Shown: positions 9,025 to 17,544, counted from the stretch's first letter. The stretch: 30,953 nt of DNA from CAZPZZ01 sp964591245 (GCA_964591245.1 CAZPZZ010000038.1:1-30953); one strand, 5' to 3'. Notes: generated by a model from the sequence alone, not told the origin. Numbers and translations are program-made.

Positions 9025-9341
9025 TACGTCTTGGCGGTGCCGGAGAGCACGGTGCTGCCGAATGCCTCCACCGTGATGGGCGACCTGCAAATTCGCTTCT
9101 GTTTTCTGGGAGTGAAGTTGTTGACATATCTCGGTGACGGGTCGCGTTCTCCTCGTTCGGTCTGTGCGTCCTACGCGTATTGCTGAGATGTGGCCGGTGG
9201 CATTGGCTCGGTTCCGCTGTTGTCAGTAGGATGTGTACCGGGGTGCGGTGTCGCGCCGTCCTTGTGGCCGTTACCTTGATCAGTGTTGTGGATCTGAAGG
9301 AAACGGGGGACACATGTGTGGCTTGGAAGCGTTCGGTGCTT

Positions 9342-9359
9342 GGATTGGCAAGTCAATCC
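9342..9359. promoter_or_regulatory. Dyad site, candidate enhancer of amtB
   Basis: GGATTG-N6-CAATCC is a perfect inverted repeat of 18 bases. It ends about 155 bases upstream of the -24 element of the amtB promoter, the usual distance for an enhancer-binding-protein site. It does not match the NifA (TGT-N10-ACA) or NtrC (GCAC-N7-GTGC) consensus. The role is inferred from position only. Confidence 0.3.
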
Positions 9360-9512
9360 TTGCGCGAGAGTCAGAAGAACCTACGAGATTGTTGATTTGG
9401 TGAGAATTTACCCACCATTCTTGGTCATCGGCACCCGGAGTGGGAGAAGGGCGATGGCTACACATGTCCATTGTTCAAGTGTCTCCGCGTGTTCTTGCAG
9501 TTCTTGCCGATC

Positions 9513-9529
9513 CTGGCTCGCATCTTGCT
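9513..9529 (+). promoter_or_regulatory. Sigma-54 (-24/-12) promoter of amtB
   Basis: CTGGCTCG-N4-TTGCT matches the sigma-54 consensus YTGGCACG-N4-TTGCW with one mismatch (T for A). The invariant GG (9515-9516) and GC (9527-9528) are separated by exactly 10 bases. The bases just downstream are AT-rich (9529-9540), as expected for the melted region. Transcription would start near 9540, leaving a leader of about 130 bases to amtB. Sigma-54 control of ammonium transport genes is established in proteobacteria. The matching class of activator is encoded at 22033-23571. Confidence 0.72.
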
Positions 9530-9545
9530 TTAAATATTTAGCAAG
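9524..9545. repeat. Inverted repeat with AT-rich centre
   Basis: CTTGCT (9524-9529) and AGCAAG (9540-9545) form a perfect 6-bp inverted repeat around a 10-base AT-only centre. The left arm is also the sigma-54 -12 element, and the right arm begins at the predicted transcription start. It has no T-run and so is not a terminator. It could be a repressor site or a chance structure. Confidence 0.35.
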
Positions 9546-9669
9546 TGAGCAGTATTACGGATGCGATGTTCACCGTTGGCCCTAGGCGTGCCAACATGCA
9601 ATTCACTGCCTTGGCAGCGTGGTTGACGTGACCGCTTTCGGTGCGTTTCTACAGCGGAGGTCCTAGATT

Positions 9670-10965
9670 ATGGCGAGCTTCATACGCGGAACAGCGATTT
9701 CTTTGGTTGCCACCGGTCTGGTACTCACCGTTCCTCGTAGTGTGGCGGCCCAAACATTGGACACTGGCGACACAGCCTGGATGCTTAGCTCTAGTCTGCT
9801 CGTCTTGTTCATGACCATTCCGGGACTCTCACTGTTCTACGCGGGACTGGTGAGGGCGAAGAATGTTCTGTCGGTCATGATGCAGTGTTTCGCGATCACC
9901 TGTTTGGTGACCGTCTTGTGGACCGTCTATGGCTACGGACTCGCTTTTGGTGATGGGGGGAGCCTGAACAGTTTTATTGGTTCAGGCAAGCTGTTTCTGT
10001 CAGATGTTGGCGTCGATAGCCTCGTCGGTAGTATTCCCGAATCCGTGTTTCAGATGTTCCAGCTGACATTCGCCATCATCACGCCGGCTCTCATTGTCGG
10101 GGCATTTGCCGAGCGTATGAAATTCTCTGCGGTGCTGCTCTTCATGGCGTTGTGGGTGACCGTTGTCTATACCCCGGTAGCTCATTGGGTATGGGGCGGG
10201 GGATTTCTCGGCGAAATGGGTGTGCGAGATTTCGCCGGCGGCATCGTCGTCCATGTGAACGCGGGGATTGCCGCTCTTGTGCTGTGCGTACTTTTGGGGA
10301 AACGGCGAGGTTTTCCACGCAGCAGCATGGCGCCGAACAGTCTGGTTCTCACTGTGGTGGGGACATCCATGCTCTGGGTGGGGTGGTTCGGGTTTAACGC
10401 CGGTAGTGCCCTGGCGGCTGATGGCTCCGCTGGCTTGGCAATGGTGGTCACGCATATTTCCGCTGCGATGGGCGGCTGTACCTGGATGTTCATAGAATGG
10501 ACAAACCACGGGAAACCCAGCGTTCTGGGAATCGCTACGGGTGCGATTGCGGGCCTTGCTGCCATTACCCCGGCGGCCGGGTTTGTTGGGCCATTCGGCG
10601 CGCTCGTCATCGGCTTGGCTGCGGGAGCACTGTGCTACTGGGGAGCCAATGGTTTAAAGCGCCGCTTCGGTTACGATGACTCGCTTGATGTCTTCGGAGT
10701 CCACGGCATCGGTGGAGCCGTGGGTACATTACTAACCGCAATTCTGGCCTCGGATACCTGGGGGGGGGTGGGGGTAGATGTAGAGGTCACGTCTCTTCTC
10801 GGTTTGCAAGCGTTCGGCATTCTTGTGACTCTCGTGTATTCGGGCATTGTGACGTTCCTGCTCGTCAAGGTGGTTGACGCCATGATCGGTATTCGGGTTA
10901 CAGCGGAGGAAGAAGGCGTCGGACTAGACCTTTCCCTCCATGATGAGCGGGGATTCAGCCTCTGA
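9670..10965 (+). CDS. amtB: Ammonium transporter AmtB
   Basis: Inner-membrane Amt/Mep/Rh channel that conducts ammonium when it is scarce. The 431-residue protein has a cleavable leader (residues 1-28, ending SVAAQ) and then about eleven membrane helices. The pore twin histidines are His195 (GGIVVHVN) and His345 (VFGVHGIGG), and Asp187 of the DFAGG motif corresponds to the recruitment-site aspartate. The signature GWFGFNAGSALAADG spans about residues 238-252. The short cytosolic tail (from about 410, TAEEEGVGLDLS) is the part that in known Amt proteins responds to PII. ATG at 9670 follows GGAGG at 9656-9660. The gene stands alone with its own sigma-54 promoter; no glnK follows it, so the GlnB encoded at 21579-21917 is the only PII partner in this window. 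Confidence 0.97.
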   Translation: MASFIRGTAISLVATGLVLTVPRSVAAQTLDTGDTAWMLSSSLLVLFMTIPGLSLFYAGLVRAKNVLSVMMQCFAITCLVTVLWTVYGYGLAFGDGGSLNSFIGSGKLFLSDVGVDSLVGSIPESVFQMFQLTFAIITPALIVGAFAERMKFSAVLLFMALWVTVVYTPVAHWVWGGGFLGEMGVRDFAGGIVVHVNAGIAALVLCVLLGKRRGFPRSSMAPNSLVLTVVGTSMLWVGWFGFNAGSALAADGSAGLAMVVTHISAAMGGCTWMFIEWTNHGKPSVLGIATGAIAGLAAITPAAGFVGPFGALVIGLAAGALCYWGANGLKRRFGYDDSLDVFGVHGIGGAVGTLLTAILASDTWGGVGVDVEVTSLLGLQAFGILVTLVYSGIVTFLLVKVVDAMIGIRVTAEEEGVGLDLSLHDERGFSL

Positions 10966-11112
10966 GCCACACCGCCTGGGTGCCCACTTACTACCAGTGC
11001 AACCGCCGGCAAGGTGGTGAGAGCATGTTTCGACTAGGTCGACAACAAACTGTCGAAGATCTTCTGCTCTGGATGACCACGGTGCAGTGGTGCTCGGTTG
11101 AGAGACGATGCC
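10966..11112. other. Convergent spacer between amtB and the nucleoside hydrolase gene
   Basis: Both neighbours end here. Weak hairpins are possible: ACCAC-N6-GTGGT near 11077-11092, and TTCGAC...GTCGAA between about 11029 and 11060. Neither has a T-run, so no intrinsic terminator can be called. Confidence 0.3.
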
Positions 11113-12111
11113 TCACCTGGCCAGACTGGCCAATCGGGGAAAGAGATCATTGAAAACCTCATCCCGGTTGACGTTATTGGCTACGCGAATGAGGTGGCGG
11201 TCTGTGGTCGGTTCCCAGCGCATGTCATCGGTGAGAACCGGACTTGATACGGTGTCCGACGGCACCCACATCGGGTTGTTAATCCATGCGACCGCTGAGA
11301 TGTCCCAAATAACTTTGGAATACGGGAATCCAGTGCTCTGGGCTCCGTTCTTCATGCGAAGGGCGGAATATTGGAGGAATTGCCCGTGCAGGTAATCCCC
11401 GAGCTGCGATCGGCCTTGCATGTGCTCGGTTAATTCTGGGACTGTTGTTCGCAGATGTTCAGCGACGTTCTTAGTCGGAATCTGTACCAGTGGTACACCG
11501 CTGTCGAAGAGCACCTGTGACGCGATCACGTCCTGCCGCAAGTTGAACTCGCGTGCGGATGGCCAGTACTGCGGCGTCCCGCCCAACCAAACGACAACGA
11601 TTTTCTCCTTGATGGCCGGTTCAAGCAAGATCGCTGATGACACATTGACCGGGCCGCCGATGGTCAGGACGTAAAGCGGTTCCTTACCAGGCTGAAGCGC
11701 CTTTTCGATCAAATCCAGGGCCGCAGGGCTTTCTACTGGTCTGTCCAACCGTTCGAAAAATCGGTCTGACCCTCGATGTGCGATGCTTTCGTCGACATCG
11801 TCGAAGAAAGTGAGCAGTCGAAGGATCTCTTCGTAACTTTTCTCCATGCCCTCCGCGGCGGATCGTGAACGGTCGTTGACGAAGGGCGCGGCGTAGATTG
11901 CCTCGACGGTCATGCGCTCGGGAGAGAGCAGACTGTAGGCGACAGCGTACTGGTCGTCGATCTCGTTATATGTGTCGGTGTCGAGCACGACCCGTACCCG
12001 ACCTGGACCAGGAATCGAGAGCAGGCGTTCCCGGTCGACGGTCTGTGCTGGCGCGGAAGCCGCAAAGGCAGTCGCGGCGGCTCCTTGGATGAATTGTCGG
12101 CGGGTGAACAT
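11113..12111 (-). CDS. Exported inosine-uridine nucleoside hydrolase-like protein
   Basis: A 332-residue protein of the nucleoside hydrolase fold, whose members hydrolyse the N-glycosidic bond of ribonucleosides. The N-terminus FTRRQFIQG followed by a hydrophobic stretch ending APAQ is a twin-arginine export signal, so it should act in the periplasm after folding. Family features are VVLDTDTYNEIDDQYA (the calcium-binding aspartate cluster, here with an inserted NE compared with the usual DTDxGxDD), VLTIGGPVNVSSAI and EFNLRQDVIASQ. The usual C-terminal HDP-type motif appears only as WDISAVAW, so the substrate may differ from classical nucleosides. The start is set at the ATG just before the Tat motif; an ATG at 12129 is also in frame. 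No clear Shine-Dalgarno is seen. It converges with amtB and diverges from pckA. Confidence 0.83.
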   Translation of the reverse strand: MFTRRQFIQGAAATAFAASAPAQTVDRERLLSIPGPGRVRVVLDTDTYNEIDDQYAVAYSLLSPERMTVEAIYAAPFVNDRSRSAAEGMEKSYEEILRLLTFFDDVDESIAHRGSDRFFERLDRPVESPAALDLIEKALQPGKEPLYVLTIGGPVNVSSAILLEPAIKEKIVVVWLGGTPQYWPSAREFNLRQDVIASQVLFDSGVPLVQIPTKNVAEHLRTTVPELTEHMQGRSQLGDYLHGQFLQYSALRMKNGAQSTGFPYSKVIWDISAVAWINNPMWVPSDTVSSPVLTDDMRWEPTTDRHLIRVANNVNRDEVFNDLFPRLASLAR

Positions 12112-12660
12112 GGCGGGCGATGTTACCATGGTGGTCCGATGCTGAGAGACGCGCAAGCGCGTTTTCGTGTTCGGGATGTTTCCGGTGAGCGGCTGACTAT
12201 CTGAACCCCCCAGAGTAATCGAGATCTCGTCTACCATGATTTGGGTTACGTGCATCTGTTTCATGGCGAAATGTCACCGATGTGGCGGCCGGTTTGGCGT
12301 CGCCGACGAGGTCTATGGAAGCCCTTGGGCTCGCGTACGGTGGCTGTCTGTACGTGATCTTTGTTGATAATGGGAATATGCCGCCGCCCGCACGTGGAGT
12401 TTCGTCCGGTGGCGGTTTCAGACAGGGCCATGGCCGGACCGCTGCAGTTGGCGCCGGTGGTCTCACTATCTTTATAATCTTGGGTTTGTATTGGCCTGAC
12501 GAGTCTGACCGCCGGTTCTCACGGGCCGGCGCTGACTCCGACGGTTGGGAGGCCCACCAGGGGCGAGGGCGCGTGGCGGATTTGTAAGCGACGTTCCTGC
12601 AGCGCTACCCTTACTTGGCTTCTCGGTCATGGGACCGACGAGCTTATACAAGGAACCGGG
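12112..12660. other. Divergent intergenic region before pckA
   Basis: About 550 bases between the nucleoside hydrolase gene and pckA. An open frame at 12282-12587 (+) gives a low-complexity, Gly/Arg-rich product with no recognisable feature and is not called. The only signal seen is a possible pckA promoter at 12448-12478. Confidence 0.5.
12448..12478 (+). promoter_or_regulatory. Possible sigma-70-type promoter of pckA
   Basis: A consensus TATAAT (12473-12478) lies 19 bases after TTGGCG (12448-12453). The spacing is longer than ideal. The start would be near 12485, with a leader of about 175 bases before the pckA ATG. Confidence 0.35.
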
Positions 12661-14241
12661 ATGTTTGATCTCAGCGAATACAAGATCGACGTCGAGACAG
12701 TTCACCGTAATGCGTCTCCTGCGGTGTTGTATCAGGAAGCCTTCAAGTACGATGATGCGGCCACGTTATCCGACACGGGTGCATTGATCGCGTACTCCGG
12801 AGACAAGACTGGCCGTTCTCCGAAAGACAAGCGTGTCGTTACGCACCAAGCCTCCGCGGGAGACGTCTGGTGGGGACCGGTCAATATCGGCCTTGAAGAG
12901 TCGATATTTTTCGTAAACCGGGAACGGGCAATCGATTACCTGAATACTCGACAGAAACTTTATTGTGTCGACGCGTTTGCGGGTTGGGACACAGAACATC
13001 GTCTTAAAGTTCGGGTTATCTGTGCCCGCCCCTATCATGCGCTTTTCATGCACAATATGCTGATCCGTCCCAGTGCTGAGGATTTGGCAAGCTTTGGGAC
13101 CCCGGATTGCGTCATCCTGAACGCCGGCGCGTTTCCCGCCAATCGTCACACCACGGGAATGACCTCAAAGACCAGTATCGACTTGAATCTAGAGCGGAAG
13201 GAAGTGGTGATTCTCGGCACGGAATACGCCGGAGAGATGAAGAAGGCGGTGTTCACGCTGATGAACTACCTGATGCCGAAGCAGGGCGTGCTTTCGATGC
13301 ACTGTTCGGCTACCGCTGAGCCGGAGACGGGAGAGTCGTCGGTCCTGTTTGGGCTCTCGGGAACAGGGAAGACAACCCTGTCGGCAGATCCGAAGCGTGC
13401 ACTCATTGGTGATGACGAGCACTGCTGGGGTGACGACGGCATCTTCAACATCGAGGGAGGATGTTACGCCAAAGCCATCTATCTGACTCGTGAGGCGGAG
13501 CCAGAGATTTTTGACGCACTGCGGTTCGGCGCCGTATTGGAGAACGTTGTCTACGACAAGGCCGACCACCACGTTGATTTTACGGACGGCAGCATTACGG
13601 AGAACACGCGTGGGGCCTACCCAATCGAGTTTGTCCCGAATGTTCGAGTTCCCTGTGTTGCCTCCCACCCGACCCATGTGGTTTTCCTTACCTGCGATGC
13701 CTTTGGTGTGTTGCCTCCTGTCAGCCGGCTGTCTCTCGCTCAGGCGGAATATCATTTCATCAGCGGTTACACCGCGAAAGTGGCAGGAACCGAGATAGGT
13801 GTCACCGAGCCTGAGGCAACGTTCTCGCCCTGTTTCGGCGGGCCGTTTCTTGTACTGCATCCAGGTGAGTACGCTAACCTGCTGGCGGAAAAGATTAATA
13901 AATTCAATGCGACCGTCTGGTTGGTCAACACAGGGTGGAGTGGCGGCGTGTACGGGGTTGGGGAGCGGATCCAACTTCGCTATACCAGGGCTATTCTGGA
14001 TGGTATCCATGCAGGGGCGTTAGCGAAGGCGTCCACGCAGCGTGAGCCATGTTTCGGCCTGGAGATGATCACGGAATGCCCGAATGTTCCGAGTGATATC
14101 CTCGTTCCAAAGGCCACATGGAGTGATCCGGCCAAATACGATCAGACCGCAAAGAAGCTTGGGAGGTTGTTCCAAGAGAACTTTGCGACATACGCGGATG
14201 GAGTCAGCGAAGCCGTACGGTCCGCCGGTCCACTTGTTTGA
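12661..14241 (+). CDS. pckA: Phosphoenolpyruvate carboxykinase (ATP)
   Basis: Converts oxaloacetate and ATP to phosphoenolpyruvate and CO2, the first committed step of gluconeogenesis, in the cytoplasm. The 526-residue length is normal for the ATP-type enzyme. The N-terminal part has TGRSPKDK (phosphate/substrate arginine). The P-loop GLSGTGKTT is at residues 231-239, followed shortly by the metal-binding LIGDDEHCW. The block NTGWSGGVYGVGERI near residue 420 is also typical. ATG at 12661 has AAGGA at 12650-12654 with a 6-base spacer, so the start is well supported. It converges with atoE (24 bases between stops). With acnA and the acid-uptake genes nearby, it fits growth on organic acids, which is an inference. 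Confidence 0.97.
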   Translation: MFDLSEYKIDVETVHRNASPAVLYQEAFKYDDAATLSDTGALIAYSGDKTGRSPKDKRVVTHQASAGDVWWGPVNIGLEESIFFVNRERAIDYLNTRQKLYCVDAFAGWDTEHRLKVRVICARPYHALFMHNMLIRPSAEDLASFGTPDCVILNAGAFPANRHTTGMTSKTSIDLNLERKEVVILGTEYAGEMKKAVFTLMNYLMPKQGVLSMHCSATAEPETGESSVLFGLSGTGKTTLSADPKRALIGDDEHCWGDDGIFNIEGGCYAKAIYLTREAEPEIFDALRFGAVLENVVYDKADHHVDFTDGSITENTRGAYPIEFVPNVRVPCVASHPTHVVFLTCDAFGVLPPVSRLSLAQAEYHFISGYTAKVAGTEIGVTEPEATFSPCFGGPFLVLHPGEYANLLAEKINKFNATVWLVNTGWSGGVYGVGERIQLRYTRAILDGIHAGALAKASTQREPCFGLEMITECPNVPSDILVPKATWSDPAKYDQTAKKLGRLFQENFATYADGVSEAVRSAGPLV

Positions 14242-14265
14242 TGGTTGCGGTTGTCCGATTACACC

Positions 14266-15654
14266 TCAGAGCACTGTTGGTAGGATGAGCATCGCGATAG
14301 CCGTGACGAGGAAAAGAACAACGGCGATAAGACCGCTGTAGCCGAGGACGTCGCCGAACTTCATCCTGGTCACGGTCAGGATGGGGATTGCCCAGAAAGG
14401 CTGGACCAGGTTGCTCGTTGAATCGCCATAGCAGTAGGCGAGGAGGGTTGCCGTGGAAGAGACGCCAAGGTCCCGCGCAGCCGGAAGTAAATACGGTGCC
14501 TCGATCAACCACTTCGAACCGCCTGACGGCACGAAGATGTTTACGATCCCCGAGTAGATGTACACGATGAGCGGGTAGGTCTCAGTGGTTGCAATTTGTA
14601 CGAATAACCCGCCCAACCAGTCGCCGAGCCCGGTGCTGTTGATAATCCCGAAGATTCCGGCGTAGAACGGAAATTGCAGGATGACTCCCGATGCGGTGCG
14701 AGCACCGTTTCCGAAGGCGCGGACCAGGTTTGAGGGACGCCCCTGCAGGAGCATTGCCGCAATGAGAAACACTGCGTTGTATGCGTTGATGGTCCAGCTC
14801 GCTCCAAACCCCTGGGTCACAATGGAGTGGCCAAGCGGGTAGCCGATCAGAAACGCCGCAAGGTAGATCCATCCGCGAAACGCGTCGATTCCCCCCGCCG
14901 GCGTTGTGGGTTCGACTTCCTCCGGCATCGTCGGCATGATGGCGTTCAGTTCATCTTCGGTCAACGTACGCGCCTGCTCTCGTGGGTGGAGCACCGCAAC
15001 CATGAAGAGCGCGGTGGCAGATACGAGCACGAGATACAGAAGATTGAACGAGTTAAACAGTGTTTCGGTCACCGGAAGGAGCCGATCGACGAGTGGTTCG
15101 GTGCCAGCCGCTGCGGTGGTGATCGGATTACCAGCGGTCGCCATGATGAGCGGTGCTGAACCAGACAGGCCGCCGTGCCAAACCGTACCTAGTCCCAGGT
15201 AGCCGGCGGCGATTAAGAGCCGGATGTCTGCTTTCGGATTGCGTCGCGCGACGAAGGGCAGGAAGAGTGCGGAAGCCACCACGCTGGCGGCCCAGTTGAA
15301 GTACGCCACGACGATTGAGAACATCCCGAGCAGCAAGACTCCTTGCACCGGACGCGCCGCGTCTGGTCGACTGGCAAGCCAATCCAGAAATCTGAAGGCG
15401 GGTCGAGAGGATACACAGGCATGGGCCGCGATCATCGCGATGGTGAACTGCATCGCGAGTTCAAGGAGCGCCCACATTCCCCCGCCCCAGGCGAGCACCG
15501 TCTCGTTGAGTCCCGCACCTGCACCGACCATGGCCAGCAACATCGCAAGGACGGTCAGGGTCATGCACACCACCCAGGAATCTGGAATCCACCGCTGGGT
15601 GAAGTGGGATAGTGTCTCGCCAAGGTTGCCGACTAGTCGGATAAGAGCGGACAT
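14266..15654 (-). CDS. Short-chain fatty acid transporter, AtoE family
   Basis: A 462-residue polytopic inner-membrane protein of the AtoE family, which takes up short-chain acids such as acetoacetate or butyrate. Roughly ten or more hydrophobic segments are visible. Conserved-looking stretches include WHGGLSGSAPLIMATAGN (about 162-180), NIFVPSGGSKW (about 365-375) and the signature NLVQPFWAIPIL (about 410-421). The start ATG at 15654 begins MSALIRLVGN, as usual for the family. It lies 174 bases downstream of the methylmalonate-semialdehyde dehydrogenase gene on the same strand, so the two may be cotranscribed, although a 174-base gap allows a separate promoter. The exact substrate cannot be told from sequence. 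Confidence 0.9.
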   Translation of the reverse strand: MSALIRLVGNLGETLSHFTQRWIPDSWVVCMTLTVLAMLLAMVGAGAGLNETVLAWGGGMWALLELAMQFTIAMIAAHACVSSRPAFRFLDWLASRPDAARPVQGVLLLGMFSIVVAYFNWAASVVASALFLPFVARRNPKADIRLLIAAGYLGLGTVWHGGLSGSAPLIMATAGNPITTAAAGTEPLVDRLLPVTETLFNSFNLLYLVLVSATALFMVAVLHPREQARTLTEDELNAIMPTMPEEVEPTTPAGGIDAFRGWIYLAAFLIGYPLGHSIVTQGFGASWTINAYNAVFLIAAMLLQGRPSNLVRAFGNGARTASGVILQFPFYAGIFGIINSTGLGDWLGGLFVQIATTETYPLIVYIYSGIVNIFVPSGGSKWLIEAPYLLPAARDLGVSSTATLLAYCYGDSTSNLVQPFWAIPILTVTRMKFGDVLGYSGLIAVVLFLVTAIAMLILPTVL

Positions 15655-15828
15655 AGATTAAGCTCGAGCGTGTTACGCAGTTTTCGCGGTGGACTTCCGC
15701 GTCAAATACAGACAGATGAGCGACGCAGTAGAAAGAGCCGAGGCTTTAGAGAAGGCCAATCGGTCGTTACCAACAGAGGTGTCAGACATCGCGTCCTTTT
15801 CGTGGTGTCGGATGGGTGGCCATGCGAA

Positions 15829-17337
15829 TTACTTCATCGTGGGCATGCTCAGGTTCACGGCGTCTCCCTGCTCTGGCCAGCGGGTGGTGATGACCTTGGT
15901 GCGCGTGTAGAACCGCACACCGTCCAGGCCGTGGACGTGGAGATCGCCGAATAGTGAATTCTTCCATCCTCCGAAAGAGAAGAATGCCATCGGCACAGGA
16001 ATCGGAACGTTGATGCCTACCATGCCGACTTGGATTTCGTGGGCGAATCGGCGGGCGGCATGACCGGAGCGGGTGAACACCGCAGTGCCATTGCCATAGG
16101 GATTTCGGTTGACGATCTCTATTGCTCGATCGTACGTGTCTGCTCGCACGACCACCAGCACCGGTCCAAAGATCTCGTTACGGTAGATCGACATCTCCTC
16201 GCGCACGTGGTCGAAGAGGGTCGGCCCCAAGAAATATCCCCCTTCGTGACCAGCGATGTGAACCGTTCGGCCGTCGACGACGAGCTGGGCGCCTTCACGC
16301 TCGCCTGCATCGACGTGATTCCGGACGCGTTCGAGATGGTCGCGGGTGATGAGTGGTCCCATTTGGATACCGTCGTTCTGGCCCGGGCCCACCGGGAGCG
16401 TCACGGCACGAGCTTTGAGCCGCTCCACGAGTGGGTCAGCGGCATCACCGACCGCGACCACGGCGGAGATCGCCATGCAGCGTTCGCCGGCTGAGCCGTA
16501 CGCGGCACCGATCAGGGCGTCGGCGGCGGCGTCAAGGTCGGCATCCGGCAATACCACCGCATGGTTCTTGGCACCACCGAGGGCCTGCACGCGCTTTCCC
16601 TGGCTTGTTGCTGTTTCGTAGACGTGACGAGCGACTGGAGTTGAGCCGACGAATGACACGGCGGCGATGTCCGGGTGAGTCAGGATAGCGTCAACAGCCT
16701 CCTTGTCGCCGTGGATGACGTTGAACACGCCCTCGGGAAGGCCGGCTTCTTGCAGAAGCTCGGCAATGTGCAGGCTGGCCGATGGGTCCTTTTCGGATGG
16801 CTTAAGGATAAAGGTGTTACCGCATCCCAAGGCGACCGGGATCATCCAAAGTGGACACATGATAGGAAAGTTGAACGGCGTGATACCAGCACACACGCCG
16901 AGCGCTTGCCGGATTGAATTCGAGTCAATGCCGGTGCCGACGTCCTCGGCGTGCTCACCCTTCAGGAGATGCGGGATGCCGGTGGCGAACTCGACGACTT
17001 CCAGGCCGCGCTGCACGGAGCCGGCGGCGTCTTCGAGGGTCTTACCATGTTCTTCCGTGATGACCTGAGCGATGTCCGTCTTGTGACGTTCCAGGAGGTC
17101 TCGAAATCGCATCAAGATACGGGCGCGTCTGAGTGGTGTGGTGTTCTGCCATGCGGGGAATGCGTTGCTGGCACTTTCCACGGCGCGTGCGACGTCGTCT
17201 GTCGTGGCGAATGGTACCGTGCGAACTATTTCACCCGTTGCAGAGTTCGTGATTTCACCTTCGCGCGTGCCACGCGAGGTGGCGTGTTGTCCGTCAATCC
17301 AGAAAGGCACGTTTGAAACTGGGGCCTGTATGGTCAT
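15829..17337 (-). CDS. mmsA: Methylmalonate-semialdehyde dehydrogenase (CoA-acylating)
   Basis: Converts methylmalonate semialdehyde (valine and thymine breakdown) or malonate semialdehyde (inositol or beta-alanine breakdown) to propionyl-CoA or acetyl-CoA, with NAD and CoA. The 502-residue length is typical. Catalytic Cys287 lies in SAGERCMAIS, and Asn155 of PFNFP is the oxyanion residue. The position of the usual aldehyde-dehydrogenase glutamate reads ALGGAKNH, with no acid. Loss of that base is a hallmark of the CoA-dependent MmsA/IolA subgroup and supports this call over a hydrolytic dehydrogenase. The ATG at 17337 has AGGA about 7 bases upstream on the minus strand. No other valine or inositol genes are in the window, so the pathway cannot be decided. 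It diverges from the PLP enzyme gene. Confidence 0.92.
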   Translation of the reverse strand: MTIQAPVSNVPFWIDGQHATSRGTREGEITNSATGEIVRTVPFATTDDVARAVESASNAFPAWQNTTPLRRARILMRFRDLLERHKTDIAQVITEEHGKTLEDAAGSVQRGLEVVEFATGIPHLLKGEHAEDVGTGIDSNSIRQALGVCAGITPFNFPIMCPLWMIPVALGCGNTFILKPSEKDPSASLHIAELLQEAGLPEGVFNVIHGDKEAVDAILTHPDIAAVSFVGSTPVARHVYETATSQGKRVQALGGAKNHAVVLPDADLDAAADALIGAAYGSAGERCMAISAVVAVGDAADPLVERLKARAVTLPVGPGQNDGIQMGPLITRDHLERVRNHVDAGEREGAQLVVDGRTVHIAGHEGGYFLGPTLFDHVREEMSIYRNEIFGPVLVVVRADTYDRAIEIVNRNPYGNGTAVFTRSGHAARRFAHEIQVGMVGINVPIPVPMAFFSFGGWKNSLFGDLHVHGLDGVRFYTRTKVITTRWPEQGDAVNLSMPTMK

Positions 17338-17514
17338 GGCTCGTCTGTCCTGTCGGTGCAGTCGCGATCATGTGATTGCGGAGTGCGTCGACACGGGTGC
17401 GGCGTAGGATCGTTCGGAATCCGTCCGGCGTCAAGCACAAGACCGGTCCGGGCAGCTGTTATGATGTGATCCGTTAAGCAGAGGTCGCTTCCAATTCACT
17501 GGATCTTATCGTTT

Positions 17515-17544
17515 TTGTTTCAGAATTTTGCTTCCTGGTATAGC
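17515..17544 (+). promoter_or_regulatory. Possible promoter of the trans-sulfuration gene
   Basis: TTGTTT (17515-17520) and TATAGC (17539-17544) are separated by 18 bases within the most AT-rich part of the divergent 250-bp spacer. The match is partial. No S-adenosylmethionine riboswitch structure was recognised in the leader. Confidence 0.3.

Larger units (their letters stand above)
9025..9669. other. Long non-coding region upstream of amtB
   Basis: No gene is supported in these 645 bases; the open frames present are short and unlike known proteins. The region holds the sigma-54 promoter at 9513-9529, a perfect 6-bp dyad at 9342-9359, two copies of ACACATGT (9310-9317 and 9460-9467) and a 10-base direct repeat CGACCTGCAA (9011-9020 and 9081-9090). 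The AT-rich stretch at 9529-9540 stands out from the GC-rich surroundings. An RNA gene cannot be excluded, but no tRNA-like fold is seen. Confidence 0.6.

Noticed and set aside
9011..9090. Direct repeat CGACCTGCAA, two copies 70 bases apart
   Set aside because: Only two copies, one inside a coding end, with no further pattern; likely chance.
9025..9183. Open frame continuing 53 codons after the stop of the small OB-like protein
   Set aside because: The protein already ends at its family-typical TC terminus; the extension looks random and is short enough to be open by chance.
9343..9363. TTGGCAAG...CTTGCG as a sigma-54 promoter
   Set aside because: GG and GC are separated by 13 bases instead of 10.
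9611..9626. Second sigma-54-like site TTGGCA-N6-TTGA nearer amtB
   Set aside because: It lacks the conserved C at -12 and the CG after TGGCA; the site at 9513-9529 is much better.
10966..11112. Intrinsic terminators between convergent genes (also 14242-14265 and 18773-18795)
   Set aside because: Only weak stems without T-runs are present, so no terminator can be supported.
12282..12587. 101-codon open frame between the nucleoside hydrolase gene and pckA
   Set aside because: The product is Gly/Arg-rich without any motif, no Shine-Dalgarno is seen, and the promoter-like TATAAT lies within it.
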